Positions 12,060 through 25,745 of a stretch of DNA of 64,000 nucleotides are shown in pieces. The stretch is from Aristolochia californica (taxonomy: Eukaryota > Streptophyta > Magnoliopsida > Piperales > Aristolochiaceae): positions 15,342,164-15,406,163 of the forward strand of contig JARWKL010000005.1 of NCBI GenBank assembly GCA_029961685.1, in the 5' to 3' direction. Under the pieces are notes generated by a model that saw nothing but the letters and a program-made list of their open reading frames with translations, made no database searches and was not told the DNA's origin. How positions within the stretch are numbered: position 1 is the first letter of the stretch; every line of letters starts with the position of its first letter. The translations under genes were made by a program, and so were the position numbers.

Positions 12060-14082
12060 GGCTATATTTTTGTATGAAATGACTTATGGAATGCAATTCA
12101 ACACTCAGTTAAAAATCCTCTGCCTCCAATTTTTCCCGACGATTGGAAAACCTGAGATATAAAACTAAAAAGAGCTTACAATCCCTAAAAATTATAGACA
12201 CTCTTTGGAATTATCTCTCGCTAAAATTGTGCATTGTGCTTTTCCATTTTAGATGTACACTTTTTTCTTAAATCAAAACTTTGACTTTTCGCTCTCCCTT
12301 CATCCCGAAAACAAACAAGGCAAATAGATTAGAGCAAAATGAAAATTTTACAGTTGATGTATGGAAAAAATTTAAAACAATAACAAATATAAATAAAGAA
12401 AATTTATTCACCCAACAGAAATGAACACCAAAGTTTTGTCATCCAATTTTGGGAAATTCCACTAGTTTAACCCTAATAGCTTGGAATTTGCCAAGAAAGA
12501 GATTTCATCGACACATGTATTAAAAATGGATATGCATGTTTGAAACAAGTTAAAGATGCAAATGAGCTACGGATGCAAAGCTTTTAAAGAGAATAACAAA
12601 CGCTCATTAAATTCTCAAGTGAACTTGCGATGGGATATTTACCCGAGTCAAACATGCCATTATTTTGCCCATTTGCAAAAAGCTGACACAATTAATCATA
12701 GGTGATTGTAATGTGATTTATTATGCGTAACGGGCTATATTTTTGTATGAAATGACTTATGGATTGCAATTCAACAGTCAGTTAAAAATCCTCTGCAACC
12801 CATTTTTCCTGACGATTGCAAAGTCTGAGATATAAAAACGAAAAGGTATTTACAATCCCTAAAAATTACGGGCACTCTTTGGAATTATCTCCCTCTACAT
12901 ATGTGCATTGTGCATTTCCTTTTTAGATGTACACATTTTTATTAAATCAAAACTTCGAGTTTTTCGCTCTCCCTTCATCCCGTAAACAGAAAAGGCAAAT
13001 AGAGCACAACAAAATTAAAATTTCATAGTTGATGTACGGAAAAAGTTTAAAACAATAAAAAAAGTAAATGAAGAAAATTTATTCACACACCACAAATGAA
13101 CACAAAATTTTTGTAATCCAAGTTTGGGAAATTCCACTAGTCCAAAACTAATATCTTGGAATTTTACATGAAGGAGATTTTTTCTACACATGTTTTAAAA
13201 ATAGATATGCATGCCAGAAACAAGTGTTAAATATTCAAATGACCTATGGATCCAAAGTTTTTAATGAGAATAAAAAACGCTCATTAAATTCTGAAGTGAA
13301 CGTGCAGTGGGATATTTGCCCGAGTCAAACAAGCCATTATTTTGCCCATATACAAAAAGTTGAGCTAGCCATCATAGATGATTGTAAAGTTATTTGTCAT
13401 ACATGACGGGCTATATTTTTTTAAGAAATGACTTATGGATTTGAAGTGAACACTCAGTTAAAAATCAACAGCCTCCCCCGTTTCCCGACGATTGCAAAAC
13501 CTTAGATATAAAAACAAAAAGTGCATACGATCCCTAAAACATACAGACACTCTTTCGAAATATCTCTCTCTACATTTGTGCATTGTGCATTTCCATTTTA
13601 CATGTACACTTTTTTCTTAAATCAGAACTTTGAGTTTTCGCTCCCCCTTCATCCCGTAAAGAAAAAAGGCAAAAAAGATCACAACAAAATAAAAATTTTA
13701 TAGTTGATGTGTGCAAAATATTTAAAATTATAACTAATGCAAATAAAAAATATCTATTCACACACCACAAATGAACACAAAAGTTTTGTTATCCAAGTCT
13801 GTGAAATTTCATTAGTCCAACCCTATTAAGCTTCGAATTTTACATGAAGGAGATTTTTTCTACACATGTTTTAAAAATGGATATGCATGCTTGAAACATG
13901 TTAAAGATTCAAATGACCTATGGATCCAAAGTTTTTAAAGAGAATAACAAACGCTCATTAAGTTCTCAAGTGAACATGCGGTAGGATATTTACCCGAGTC
14001 TAACAAGTCATTATTTTGCCCATTTTCAAAAATATTATATAACAATCATAGATGATTGTAAAGTGATTTATCATGCGTAACG
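12060..14082 (+). repeat. HOR unit A-B-C
   Basis: Monomers: A 12060-12732, B 12733-13408, C 13409-14082. A has GGCAAATAGATTAGAGC near 12,319, a B-like variant in the middle of an A monomer and so a possible short conversion patch. C reads ATCAACAGCCTCCCCCG instead of ATCGCCCGCC. Confidence 0.87.
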
Positions 14083-15435
14083 GGCTATATTTTTGTATGA
14101 AATGACTTATGGATTGCAATTCAACACTCAGTTAAAAATCCTCTGCCACCAATTTTTCTCGACGATTGCAAAACCTGAGATATAAAAACTAAAAAGAGCT
14201 TACAATCCCTAAAAGTTATAGACACTCTTTGGAATTATCTCTCCCTACAATTGTGCATTGTGCTTTAGCATGTTAGATGTACAATTTTTTCTTAAATCAA
14301 AACTTTGTCTTTTCGCTCTCCCTTCATCTCAAAAACAAACAAGGCAAAAAGCTTACAACAAAATGAAAATTTTATAGTTGGTGATTGGAAAAAATTTAAA
14401 ACAATAAAAAATATAAATAAAGAAAATTTATTCACCCAACACAAATGAACACAAAATTTTTGTTATCCAATTTTGGGAAATTCCACTAGTTTAACCCTAA
14501 TAGCTTGGAATTTTGCAAGAAAGAGATTTCATCCACACATGTTTTAAAAATGGATATGCATGTTTGAAACATGTTAAAGATGCAAATGAGCTATGGATCC
14601 AAAGCTTTTAAAGAGAATAACAAACGCTCATTAAATTCTCAAGTGAACTTGCGGTTGGATATCTACCCGAGTCAAACATGCCATTATTTTGCCCATTTGA
14701 AAAAAGCTGACATAATTAATCTTAGATGATTGTAATGTGATTTATCATGCGTAACAGGCTATATTTTTGTATGAAATGACTTATGGATTGCAATTCAACA
14801 CTCAGTTTAAAATCCTCTGCAACCCATTTTTCCCGACGATTGCAAAACCTGAGATATAAAAACGAAAGGGTGCTTACAATCCCTAAAAATTACAGGCACT
14901 CTTAGGAATTATCTCTCTCTACATATGAGCATTGTGCATTTCCATTTTAGATGTACACAATTTTCTTAAATCAAAACTTTGAGTCTTTCGCTCTCCCTTC
15001 ATCCCGTAAACAAAAAACGCAAATAGATCATAGCAAAATGAAAATTTCATAGTTGATGTACGGAAAAATTTTAAAACAATAAAAAAAGTAAATGAAGAAA
15101 AAATTTTATTCAAACACCACAAATGAACACAAAATTTTTGTTATCCAAGTTTCGGAAATTTCACTAGTCCAAAACTAATATCTTGGAATTTTACATGAAG
15201 GAGATTTTTTCTACACTTGTTTTAAAAATGGATATGTATGCCAGAAACATGTGTTAAAGATTCAAATGACGTATGGATCCAAAGTTTTTAAAGGGAATAA
15301 AAAACGCTCATTAAATTCTCAAGTGAACGTGCGGTGGGATATTTGCCCGAGTCAAACAAGCCATTATTTTGCCCATATTCAAAAAGTTGAGCTAATAATC
15401 ATAGATGATTGTAAAGTTATTTGTCATGCGTAACG
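14083..15435 (+). repeat. A-B pair of a HOR unit
   Basis: Monomers: A 14083-14756 and B 14757-15435. A shares AATTTTTCTCGACG and CATTTGAAAAAAGCTG with the A at 10,724. B has a small insertion in the A-tract near 15,100 and the AACATGTGTTAAAG variant also seen in the B at 24,396. Confidence 0.87.
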
Positions 15436-15858
15436 GGCTATATTTTTTTAAGAAATGACTTATGGATTTGAAGTGAACACTCAGTTAAAAATCGCCCGCC
15501 TCCCACGTTTCCCGACGATTGCAAAAACCTGAGATATGGGCACAAATGAACACAAAAAGTTTAGTAATCCAATTTTTGGAAATTCCACTAGTTTAACCCT
15601 AATAGCTTGGAATTTTGCAAGAAAGAGATTTCATCCACACATGTTTTAAAAATGGATATGCATGTTTTAAACATGTTAAAAATGCAAATGAGCTATGGAT
15701 GCAAAGCTTTTTAAGAGAATAACGAACGCTCATTAAATTCACAAGTGAACTTGCGGTGGGATTTTTACCCGAGTCAAACATGCCTTTATTTTGCCCATTT
15801 GCAAAACGCTGACATAATGAATCATAGATGATTGTAATGTGATTTATCATGCGTAACG
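15436..15858 (+). repeat. Truncated C/A hybrid monomer
   Basis: Only 423 bp. It opens as C (ATCGCCCGCCTCCCACG), turns A/B-like at AACCTGAGATAT, and at about 15,537 jumps to GGGCACAAATGAACAC, after which it is type A (TTTAACCCTAATAGCTTGG, GCTGACATAATGAATCAT). About 250 bp of the middle of a monomer is missing. It takes the place of one C and one A in the series. Confidence 0.82.
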
Positions 15859-17206
15859 GGCTATATTTTTGTATGAAATAACTTATGGATTGCGATTAAA
15901 CACTCAGTTAAAAATCCTCCGCAACCCATTTTACCCGACGATTGCAAAACCTGAGATATAAAAACGTAAAAGTGCTTACAATAAATAAAAGTTACAGGCA
16001 CTCTTTGGAATTATCTCTTTCTACATATGTGAAAATTGCATTTCCGTTTTAGATAAACACAGTTTTCTTAATTCGAAACTTCGAGTTTTTCGCGCTCCCT
16101 TCATCCCGTAAACAAAAATGGCAAATAGATCACAGCAAAATGAAAATTTCATAGTTGATGTACAAAAAAAGTTTAAACAATAAAAAAATTAATAGAAGAA
16201 AATTTATTCACACACCACAAATGAACACAATAGTTTTGTTATCCAAGTTTGGGAAATTCCCCTAGTCCAAAACTAATATCTTGGAATTTTATATGAAGGA
16301 GATTTTTTCTACACATGTTTTAAAAATGGATATGCATGCCAGAAACATGTTAAAGATTCAAATGACCTATGGATCCAAAGCTTTTAAAGAGAATAACAAA
16401 CGCTCATTAAATTCTCAAGTGAACGTGCGGTTGGATATTTACCCGAGGCAAACATGCCATTATTTTTCCCATATTCAAAAAGTTGAGCTAAAAATCAAAG
16501 ATGATTGTAAAGTGATTTGTCATGCATAACGGGCTATATTTTTGAAAGAAATAACTTATGGATTTGAAGTCAACAGTCAGTTAAAAATCGCCCGTCTCCC
16601 CCTTTTCCCGATGAATGCAAAACCTTAGATATAAAAACGAAAAAGTGCATACGATCCCTAAAACATATAGACACCCTTTGGAAATATCTCTCTCTACATT
16701 TGTGCATTTTTCATTTCCATTTTAGAAGTACACTTTTTTCTTAAATCAGAACATTGAGTTTTCACTCCCCCTTCATCCCATAAACCAAAAAGGCAGAAAA
16801 GATCACAACAAAAGAAAATTTTTATAGTTGATGTGTGGAAAATATTTAAAATAATAACTAATGTAAATAAAGAATATCTATTCACACACCACAAATGAAC
16901 ACAAAAGTTTTGTTATCCAAGTTGTGGAAATTTCATTAGTCCAACCCTGTTAAGCTTGGAATTTTACATGAAGGAGATTTTTTCTACACATGTTTTAAAA
17001 ACGGATATGCATGCTTGAAACATGTTAAAGATTCAAATGACCTATGGATCCAAAGCTTTTAAAGAGAATAACAAACGCTCATTAAATTCTCATGTGAACG
17101 TTCGGTGGCATATTTACCCGAGTCTAACAAGTCATTATTTTGCCCATTTTCAAAAATTCTATCTAACAATCATAGATGATTGTAAAGTGATTTATCATGC
17201 GTAACG
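15859..17206 (+). repeat. B-C pair
   Basis: Monomers: B 15859-16531 and C 16532-17206. B ends with an unusual ACCCGAGGCAAACATGCC, A-like in part, before returning to CATATTCAAAAAGTTGAG. With the preceding C/A fusion this completes a degenerate trimer. Confidence 0.85.
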
Positions 17207-19226
17207 AGCTATATTTTTGTATGAAATGACTTAAAGATTGCAATTCAACACTCCATTAAAAATCCTCTACCACTAATTTTTCCCGACGATTGCAAAACCT
17301 GAGATATAAAAACTAAAAACAGCTTACAATCCCTAAAAATTACAGACACTCTTTGGAATTATCTCTCCCTAAAATTGTGTATTTTGCTTTTTCATTTTCG
17401 ATGTACACTTTTTTCTTAAATCAAAACTTTGACATTTCGCTCTCCCTTCATCCCGATAACAACCAAGACAAAAAAACTTACAACAAAATGAAAATTTTAT
17501 AGTTGATATGTGGAAAAAATTTACAACAATAAAAAATATAAATAAAGAAAATTTATTCACCCAACACAAATGAACCCAAAAGTTTTGTTATCCAAATTTG
17601 GGAAATTCCACTAGTTTAACCCTAATAGCTTGGAATTTTCCAAGAAAGAGATTTCATCCACACATGTTTAAAAATGGATATGCATGTTTGAAACACGTTA
17701 AAGATGCAAATGAGCTATGGATGCAAAGCTTTTAAAGAGAATAAAAAACGCTCATTAAATTCTCAAGTGAACTTGCGGTGGGATATTTACCCGAGTCAAA
17801 CATGCCATTATTTTGCCCATTTTCAAAAAGCTGACATAATTAATCATAGATGATTGTAATATTATTAATCATGCATAACGGGCTATATTTTTGTATGTAA
17901 TGACATATGGATTGCATTTCAACACTCAGTTAAAAATCCTCTGCAACCCATTTTTCCCGACGATTGCAAAACCTGAGATATAAAAACGAAAATGTGCTTA
18001 CAATCCCTAAAAATTACAGGCACTCTTTGGAATTATCTCTCTCTACAAATGTGCATTGTGCATTTCCGTTTTAGATGTACACATTTTTCTTAAATCAAAA
18101 CTTCAAGTTTTTCGCTCTCCCTTCATCCCGTAAACAAAAAAGGCAAATAGATCACATCAAAATGAAAATTTCATAGTTGATGTACGGAAAAAGTTTAAAA
18201 CAATAAAAAAATAAATGAAGAAAATTTATTCACACACCACAAATTAACACAAAAGTTTTTTTATCCAAGTTTGGGAAATTTCACTAATCCAAAACTAATG
18301 TCTTGGAATTTTACATGAAGGAGATTTTTTCTACACATGTTTTAAAAATGGATATGCATGCTAGAAACATGTTAAAGATTCAAATGACCTACGGATCCAA
18401 AGATTTTAAAGAGTAACAAACGCTCATTAAATTCTCAAGTGAACGTACGGTGGGATATTTGCCCGAGTCAAACAAGCCATTATTTTGCCCATATTCAAAA
18501 AGTTGAGCTAACAATCATAGATGATTGTAAAGTGATTCGTCATGTGTAACGGGCTATATTTTTGTAAGAAATGACTTATGCATTTGAAGTCAACACTCAG
18601 TTAAAATTCGCCCGCCTCCCCCGTTTCCCGACGATTGCAAAACCTTAGATATAAAAATGAAAAAGTGCATACGATCCCTAAAACATACAGACACTCTTTG
18701 GAAATATCTCTCTCTACATTTGTGCATTGTGCATTTCCATTTTAGATGTACACTTTTTTCCTAAATCAGAACTTTGAGTTTTCGTTCCCCTTTCATCCCG
18801 TAAACAATAAAGGCAGAAAAGATCACAACAGAAGAAAATTTTTATAGTTGATGTGTAGAAAATATTTAAAATAATAACTAATATAAATAATAAATATCTA
18901 TTCACACACCACAAATGAACACAAAAGTTTTGTTATCCAGGTTTGGGAAATTCCATTAGTCCAACCCTATTAAGCTTGGAATTTTACATGAAGGAGATTT
19001 TTTCTACACAAGTTTCAAAAATGGATATGCATGCTTGAAACATGTTAAAGATTCAAATGACCTATGGATCCAAAGCTGTTAAAGAGAATAACAAACGCTC
19101 ATTAAATTATCAAGTGAACGTGCGGTGGGATATTTACCAGAGTCTAACAAGTCATTATTTTGCCCATTTTCAAAAATTTGATCTAACAATCATAGATGAT
19201 TGTAAAGTGATTTATCATGCGTAACG
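17207..19226 (+). repeat. HOR unit A-B-C
   Basis: Monomers: A 17207-17880, B 17881-18551, C 18552-19226. B lost about 3 bp at GAGTAACAAACG near 18,411. All type diagnostics are otherwise present. Confidence 0.88.
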
Positions 19227-21249
19227 GGCTATATTTTTGTATTGAATGACTTATGGATTGCAATTCAACACTCAGTTAAAAATCCTCTGCCACCAATTTT
19301 TCCCGACGATTGGAAAACCTGCGATATAAAAACTAAAAAGAGCTTACTATCCATAAAAATTACAGACACTCTTTGGAATTATCTCTCCCTACAATTGTGC
19401 ATTGTGCATTTCCATTTTAGATGTACACGTTTTTCTTAAATCAAAACTTTGACTTTTCACTCTCCCTTGATCCCGAAAACAAAAAAGGCAAAAAAGCTTA
19501 CAACTAAATGAAAATTTTATAGTTGATGTATGGAAAAAATTTAAAACAAAAAAAAATATAAATAAAGAAAATTTATTCACCCAACACAAACGAACACAAA
19601 AGTTTTGTCATCAAATTTTTGGAAATTCCACTAGTTTAACCCTAATAGCTTGGAATTTTGCAAGAAAGATATTTCATCCACACATGTTTTAAAAATGAAT
19701 ATGCATGTTTGAAACATGTTAAAGATGCAAATGAGCTATAGATGCAAAGCTTTTAAAGAGAATAAAAAACGCTCATTAAATTCTCAACTGAACTTGCGGT
19801 GGGATATTTACCCGAGTCAAACATGCCATTATTTTGCCCTTTTGCAAAATGCTGACATAATTAATCATAGATGATTGTAATGTGATTTATCATGCGTAAC
19901 GGGCTATATTTTTGTATGAAATGAATTATGGATTGCAATTCAACACTCAGTTAAAAATCCTCTGCAACCCATATTTCCCGACGATTGCAAAACCTGAGGT
20001 ATAACAACGAAAAGGTGCTTACAATCCCTAACAATTACAGGCACTCTTTGGAATTATCTCTCTCTACATATGTGCAAATTTCATTTCCGTTTTAGATGTA
20101 CACATTTTTCTTAAATCAAAACTTTGAGTTTTTTGCGCTCCCTTCATCCCGTAAACAAAAAAGGCAAATAGATCACAGCAAAATGAAGATTTCATAGTTG
20201 ATGTACGAAAAAATTTTAAAACAATAAAAAAATTAAATGAAGAAAATTTATTCACACACCACAAATGAACACAATAGTTTTGTTATCCAAGTTTGGGAAA
20301 TTCCACTAGTCCAAAACTAATATCTAGGAATTTTACATGAAGGAGATTTTTTCTACACATGTTTTAAAAATGGATATGCAGGCCAGAAACATGTTAAAGA
20401 TTCAAATGACCTATGGATCCAAAGCTTTTAAAGAGAATAACAAATGCTCATTAAATTCTCAAGTGAACGTGCGGTGGGATATTTGCCCGAGTCAAACAAG
20501 CCATTATTTTGCCCATATTTGAAAAGTTGAGCTAACAATCATAGATGATTGTAAAATCATTTCTCATGCGTAACGGGCTTAATTTTTGTAAGAAATGACT
20601 TATGGATTTGAACTCAACACTCAGTTAAAAATCGCCCGCCTCCCCCGTTTCCCAACGATTGCAAAACCTTAGATATAAAAACGAAAAAGTGCATACGATC
20701 CCTAATACATACAGACACTCTTTGGAAATCTCTCTCTCTACATTTTTGCATTGTGCATTTCCATTTTAGATGTACACTTTTTTCTTGAATTAGAACTTTG
20801 AGTTTTCGCTCCCCTTCATCCCATAAACAAAAAAAGCAAAAAAGATCACAACAAAAGAAAAATTTATAGTTGATGTGTGGAAAATATTTAAAATAATAAC
20901 TAATGTAAATAAAAAATATCTATTCACACACCATAAATGAACACAAAAGTTTTGTTATCCAAGTTTGGGAAATTCCATTAGTCCAATCCTATGAAGCTTG
21001 AAATTTTACATGAAGGACATTTTTTCTACACATGTTTTAAAAATGGATATGCATGCTTGAAACATGTTAAAGATTCAAATGACCTATGGATCCAAAGCTT
21101 TTAAAGAGAATAACAAATGCTCATTAAATTCTCAAGTGAACGTGCGGTGGGATTTTTACCTGAGTCTAACAAGTCATTATTTTGCCCATTTTCAAAAAGT
21201 TTGATCTAACAATCAGAGTTGATTGTAAAGTGATTTGTCATGCGTAACA
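19227..21249 (+). repeat. HOR unit A-B-C
   Basis: Monomers: A 19227-19901, B 19902-20575, C 20576-21249. The B starts CTCTGCAACCCATATTT, a variant shared with monomers near 23.1 and 23.8 kb. Confidence 0.88.
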
Positions 21250-22579
21250 GGCTATATTTTTGTATGAAATGACTTATGGAATGCAATTCAACACTCAGTT
21301 AAAAATCCTCCGCCACCAATTTTTTTGGACAATTGGAAACCTGAGATATGAAAACTAAAAAGAGCTTACAATCCCTAAAAATTAAAAACGCTCTTTGGAA
21401 TGATCTCTCCCTACAATTGGGCATTGTGCTTTTCCATTTTAGATGTGCACTTTTTTCTTAAATTAAAAGTTCGACTTTTCGCTTTCCCTTCATCCCGAAA
21501 ACAAACAAGGCAAAAAGCTTACAAAAAAATGATGTGTGGAAAAAATTTAAAACAATAACAAATATATATAAAGAAAATTTATTCACCCAACACAAATGAA
21601 CACAAAAGTTTTGTTATCCAATTTGGAAAATTCCACTAGTTTAACCCGAATAGCTTGGAATTTCGCAAGAAAGAGATTTCATCCACACATGTTTTAAAAA
21701 TGGATATGCATGCTTGAAACATGTTAAAGAAGCAAATCAGCTATGGATGCAAAGCTTTTAAAGAGAATAACAAACGGTCATTAAATTCTGTAGTGAACTT
21801 TCGGTGCGATATTTACCCGAGTCAAACATGCCATTATTTTGCCCATTTGCAAAAAGCTGCATTAATAATCATAGATGATTGTAATGTGATTTATCATGCA
21901 TAACGAGCTATATTTTTGTATGAAATGACTTATGGATTGAAATGCAACACTCAATTAAAAATCCTCTGCAACCCATTTTTCCCGACGATTGCAAAACCTG
22001 AGATATAAAGACGAAAAAGTGCTTACAATCCCTAATAATTACAGGCATTCTTTGGAATTATCTCTCTCTACATATGTGCATTGTGCATTTCCGTTTTAGA
22101 TATACACATTTTTCTTAAATCAAAACTTCGAGTTTTTAGCTCTCCCTTCATCCTGTAAACAAAAAAGGTAAATAGATTAGAGCAAAATGAAAATTTCATA
22201 GTTGATGTACGGAAAAAGTTTAAAATAATAAAAAAATTAAATGAAGAAAATTTATTCACACACCAAAAATGAACACAAAAGTTTTGTTATCCAAGTTTGG
22301 GAAATTCCACTAGTCCAAAACTAATATCTTGGAATTTTACATGAAGAAGATTTTTTCTACACATGTTTTAAAAATGGATATGCATGCCAGAAACATGTTA
22401 AAGATTCAAATGACCTATGGATCCAAAGCTTTTAAAGAGAATAACAAACACTCATTAAATTCTCATGTGAACGTGCGGTGGGATATTTGCCCGAGTCAAA
22501 CAAGCCATTATTTTGCCCATATTCAAAAAGTTGAGCTAACAATCATAGGTGATTGTAAAGTGATTTGTCATGCGTAACG
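21250..22579 (+). repeat. A-B pair of a HOR unit
   Basis: Monomers: A 21250-21905 and B 21906-22579. A has lost about 17 bp near 21,531, where AAAAATGA runs directly into TGTGTGG and the AAATTTTATAGT segment is gone. Confidence 0.86.
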
Positions 22580-23046
22580 GGCTATATTTTTGTAAGAAAT
22601 GACTTACGGATTTGAAGTCAACACTCAGTTAAAAATCGCTCGCCTCCCCCGTTTCCCGACGATTGCAAAACCTTAGATATAAAAACGAAAGAGTGCATAC
22701 GATCCCTAAAATATACACACACTCTTTGGAAATATCTCTCTCTACATTTGTGCATTGTGCATTTCAATTTTAGATGTACACTTTTTAATTAAATCAGAAC
22801 TTTGAGTTTTCGCTCCTCCCTTCACCCCGTAAACAAAAAAGGAAAAAAATACCACAACAAAATAAAAAAATTTATAGTTGATGTGTGGAAAATATTTAAA
22901 ATAATAACTAATGTAAATATAAAATATCTATTCACACACCACAAATGACCACAAAAGTTTTGTTATCCAAGTTTGGGAAATTCTATTAGTCCAACGCTGA
23001 CATAATTAATCATAGATGATTGTAATGTGATTGATCTTGCGTAACG
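22580..23046 (+). repeat. Truncated C/A hybrid monomer
   Basis: The monomer is 467 bp. It is type C up to TTCTATTAGTCCAAC near 22,995, then continues as the last ~50 bp of type A (GCTGACATAATTAATCAT). About 210 bp is missing. It is independent of the C/A fusion at 15,436, whose breakpoint is elsewhere. Confidence 0.84.
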
Positions 23047-25745
23047 GGCTATATTTTTGTATGAAATGACTTATGGATTGCAATTCAAGACTCAGTTAAA
23101 AATCCTCTACAACCCATATTTCCCGACGATTGCAAAACCTGAGATATAAAAACAAAAAAGATTTTACAATCCCTAAAAATTACAGACACTCTTTGGAGTT
23201 ATCACTCCCTACAATTGCGCATTGTTCTTTTCCATTTTAGATGTACACTTTTTTCTTAAATCAAAACTTTGACTTTTCGCTCTCCCTTCATCCTGAAAAC
23301 AAAAAAGGCAAAAAAGCTTACAACAAAATGAAAATATTATAGTTGATATATGGAAAAAATTTAAAACATAAAAAAATATAAATAAATAAAATTTATTCAC
23401 CCAACACAAATGAACACAAAAGTTTTGTCATCCAATTTTTGGAAATTCCACTAGTTTAACCCTGATAGCTTGGAATTTTGCAAGAAAGAGATTTCATCCA
23501 CTCATGTTTTAAAAATGGATATGCATGTTTGAAACATGTTAAAGGTGCAAATGAGCTATATATGAAAAGATTTTAAAGAGAATAACAAACGCTCATTAAA
23601 TTCTCAAGTGAACTTGCGGCGAGATATTTACCCGAGTCAAACATGCCATTATTTTGCCCATTTGCAAAACGCTGACATAATTAATCATAGATAATGGCAA
23701 TGTGATTTATCTTGCGTAACGGGCTATATTTTTGTATGAAATGACTTATGGATTGCAATTCAACACTCAGTTAAAAATCCTCTGTAACCCATATTTCCCG
23801 ACGATTGCAAAACCTGAGATATAAAAACGAAAAGGTGCTTACAATCCCTAAAAATTACATGAACTCCTTGGAATTACCTCTCTCTACATATGTGCAAATT
23901 GCATTTCTGTTTTAGATGTACTCATTTTTCTTAAATCAAAACTTCAAGTTTTTCATGCTCCCTTCATTCCGTAAAAAAAAAGGCAAATAGATCACAGCAA
24001 AATGAAAATTTCATAGTTGATATACGGAAAAAGTTTAAAACAAAAAAAAAAGTAAATGAAGAAAATTTATTCACACACCACAAATGAACACAATAGTTTT
24101 GTTATCCAAGTTTGGGAAATTCCACTAGTCCAAAACTAATATCAAGGAATTTTACATGAAGGAGATTTTTTCTACACATGTTTTAAAAATGGATATGCAT
24201 GCCAGAAACATGTTAAAGATTCAAATGACCTATGGATGCAAAGCTTTTAAAGGGAATAACAAACACTAATTAAATTCTCAAGTGAACTTGCAGTAGGATA
24301 TTTACTCGAGTCAAACATGCCATTATTTTGCCCATTTGCAAAACGCTGATATAATTAATCATAGATGATTTTAGTGTGATTTATCATGCGTAACGGGCTA
24401 TATTTTCTAACGAAATGACTTATGGATTGCAATTCAACACTCAGTTAAAAATCCTCCGCAACCCATTTTTCCCGACGATTGCACAACCTGAGATATAAAA
24501 ACGAAAAGGTGCTTACAATCCCTAAAAATTACAGGCACTCTTTGGAATTATCTCTCTCTACATTTCTGCATTGTGCATTTCCGTTTTAGATGTACACATT
24601 TTTCTTAAATCAAAACTTCGAGTTTTTCGCTCTCCCTTCATCCCGTAAACAAAAAAGGCAAATAGATCACAGCGAAATGAAAATTTCAAAGTTGATGTAT
24701 GGAAAAAGTTTAAAACAAGAAAAAAAGTAAATGAAGAAAATTTATTCACACACCACAAATGAACACAAAATTTTTGTTACCCAAGTTTGGGAAATTCCAC
24801 CAGTCCAAAACTAATATCTTGGAATTTTACATGAAGGAGATTTTTTCTGCACATGTTTTAAAAATGGATATGTATGCCAGAAACATGTGTTAAAGATTCA
24901 AATGATCTATGGATCCAAACCTTTTAAAGAGAATAACAAACGCTCATTAAATTCTCAAGTGAACATGCAGTGGGATATTTGCCAGAGTCAAACAAGCCAT
25001 TATTTTGCCCATATTCAAAAATTTGAGCTAACAATCATAGATGATTGTAAAGTTATTTGTCATGCGTAACGGGCTATATTTTTGCAAGAAATGACTTAAG
25101 GATTGGAAGTCAACACTCAGTTAAAATTCGCCCGCCTCCCTCGTTTCCCGACGATTGCAAAACCTTAGATATAAAAACGAAAAATGCATACGATCCCTTA
25201 AACATACAGACACTCTTTGGAAATATCTCTCTCCACATTTGTGCATTGTGCATTTCCATTTTAGATGTACACTTTTTTCTTAAATCAGAACTTTGAGTTT
25301 TCGTTCCCCCTTCATCCCGTAAACAAAAAAGGCAGAAAAGATCACAACAAGATAAAAATTTTATAGTTGATATGTGGAAAATATTTAAAATAATAACTAA
25401 TATAAATAAAAAATATCTATTCACACACCACAAATGAACACAAAAGTTTTGTTATCCAAGTATGGGAAATTCCATTAGTCCAACCCTATTAAGCTTGAAA
25501 TTTTACATGAAGGAGATTTTTTCTACACAAGCTTCAAAAATGGATATGCATGCTTCAAACATGTTAGAGATTCAAATGACCTATGGATCCAAAGCTTTTA
25601 AAGAGAATAACAAACGCTCATTAAATTCTCAAGTGAACGTGCGGTGGGATATTTACCCGAGTCTAACAAGTCATTATTTTGCCCATTTTCAAAAATTTGA
25701 TCTAACAATCATAGATGATTGTAAAGTGATTTATCATGCATAACG
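23047..25745 (+). repeat. Four-monomer block A-(B/A)-B-C
   Basis: Monomers: A 23047-23721, B/A hybrid 23722-24395, B 24396-25071, C 25072-25745. The hybrid is B through CCAAAACTAATATC and CATGCCAGAAACATG, then A from about 24,237 (GATGCAAAGC, GTGAACTTGC, CGCTGATATAATTAATC). The first two monomers share private variants with 25,746-26,900 (see findings), so this block and the next derive from one another. Confidence 0.84.
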
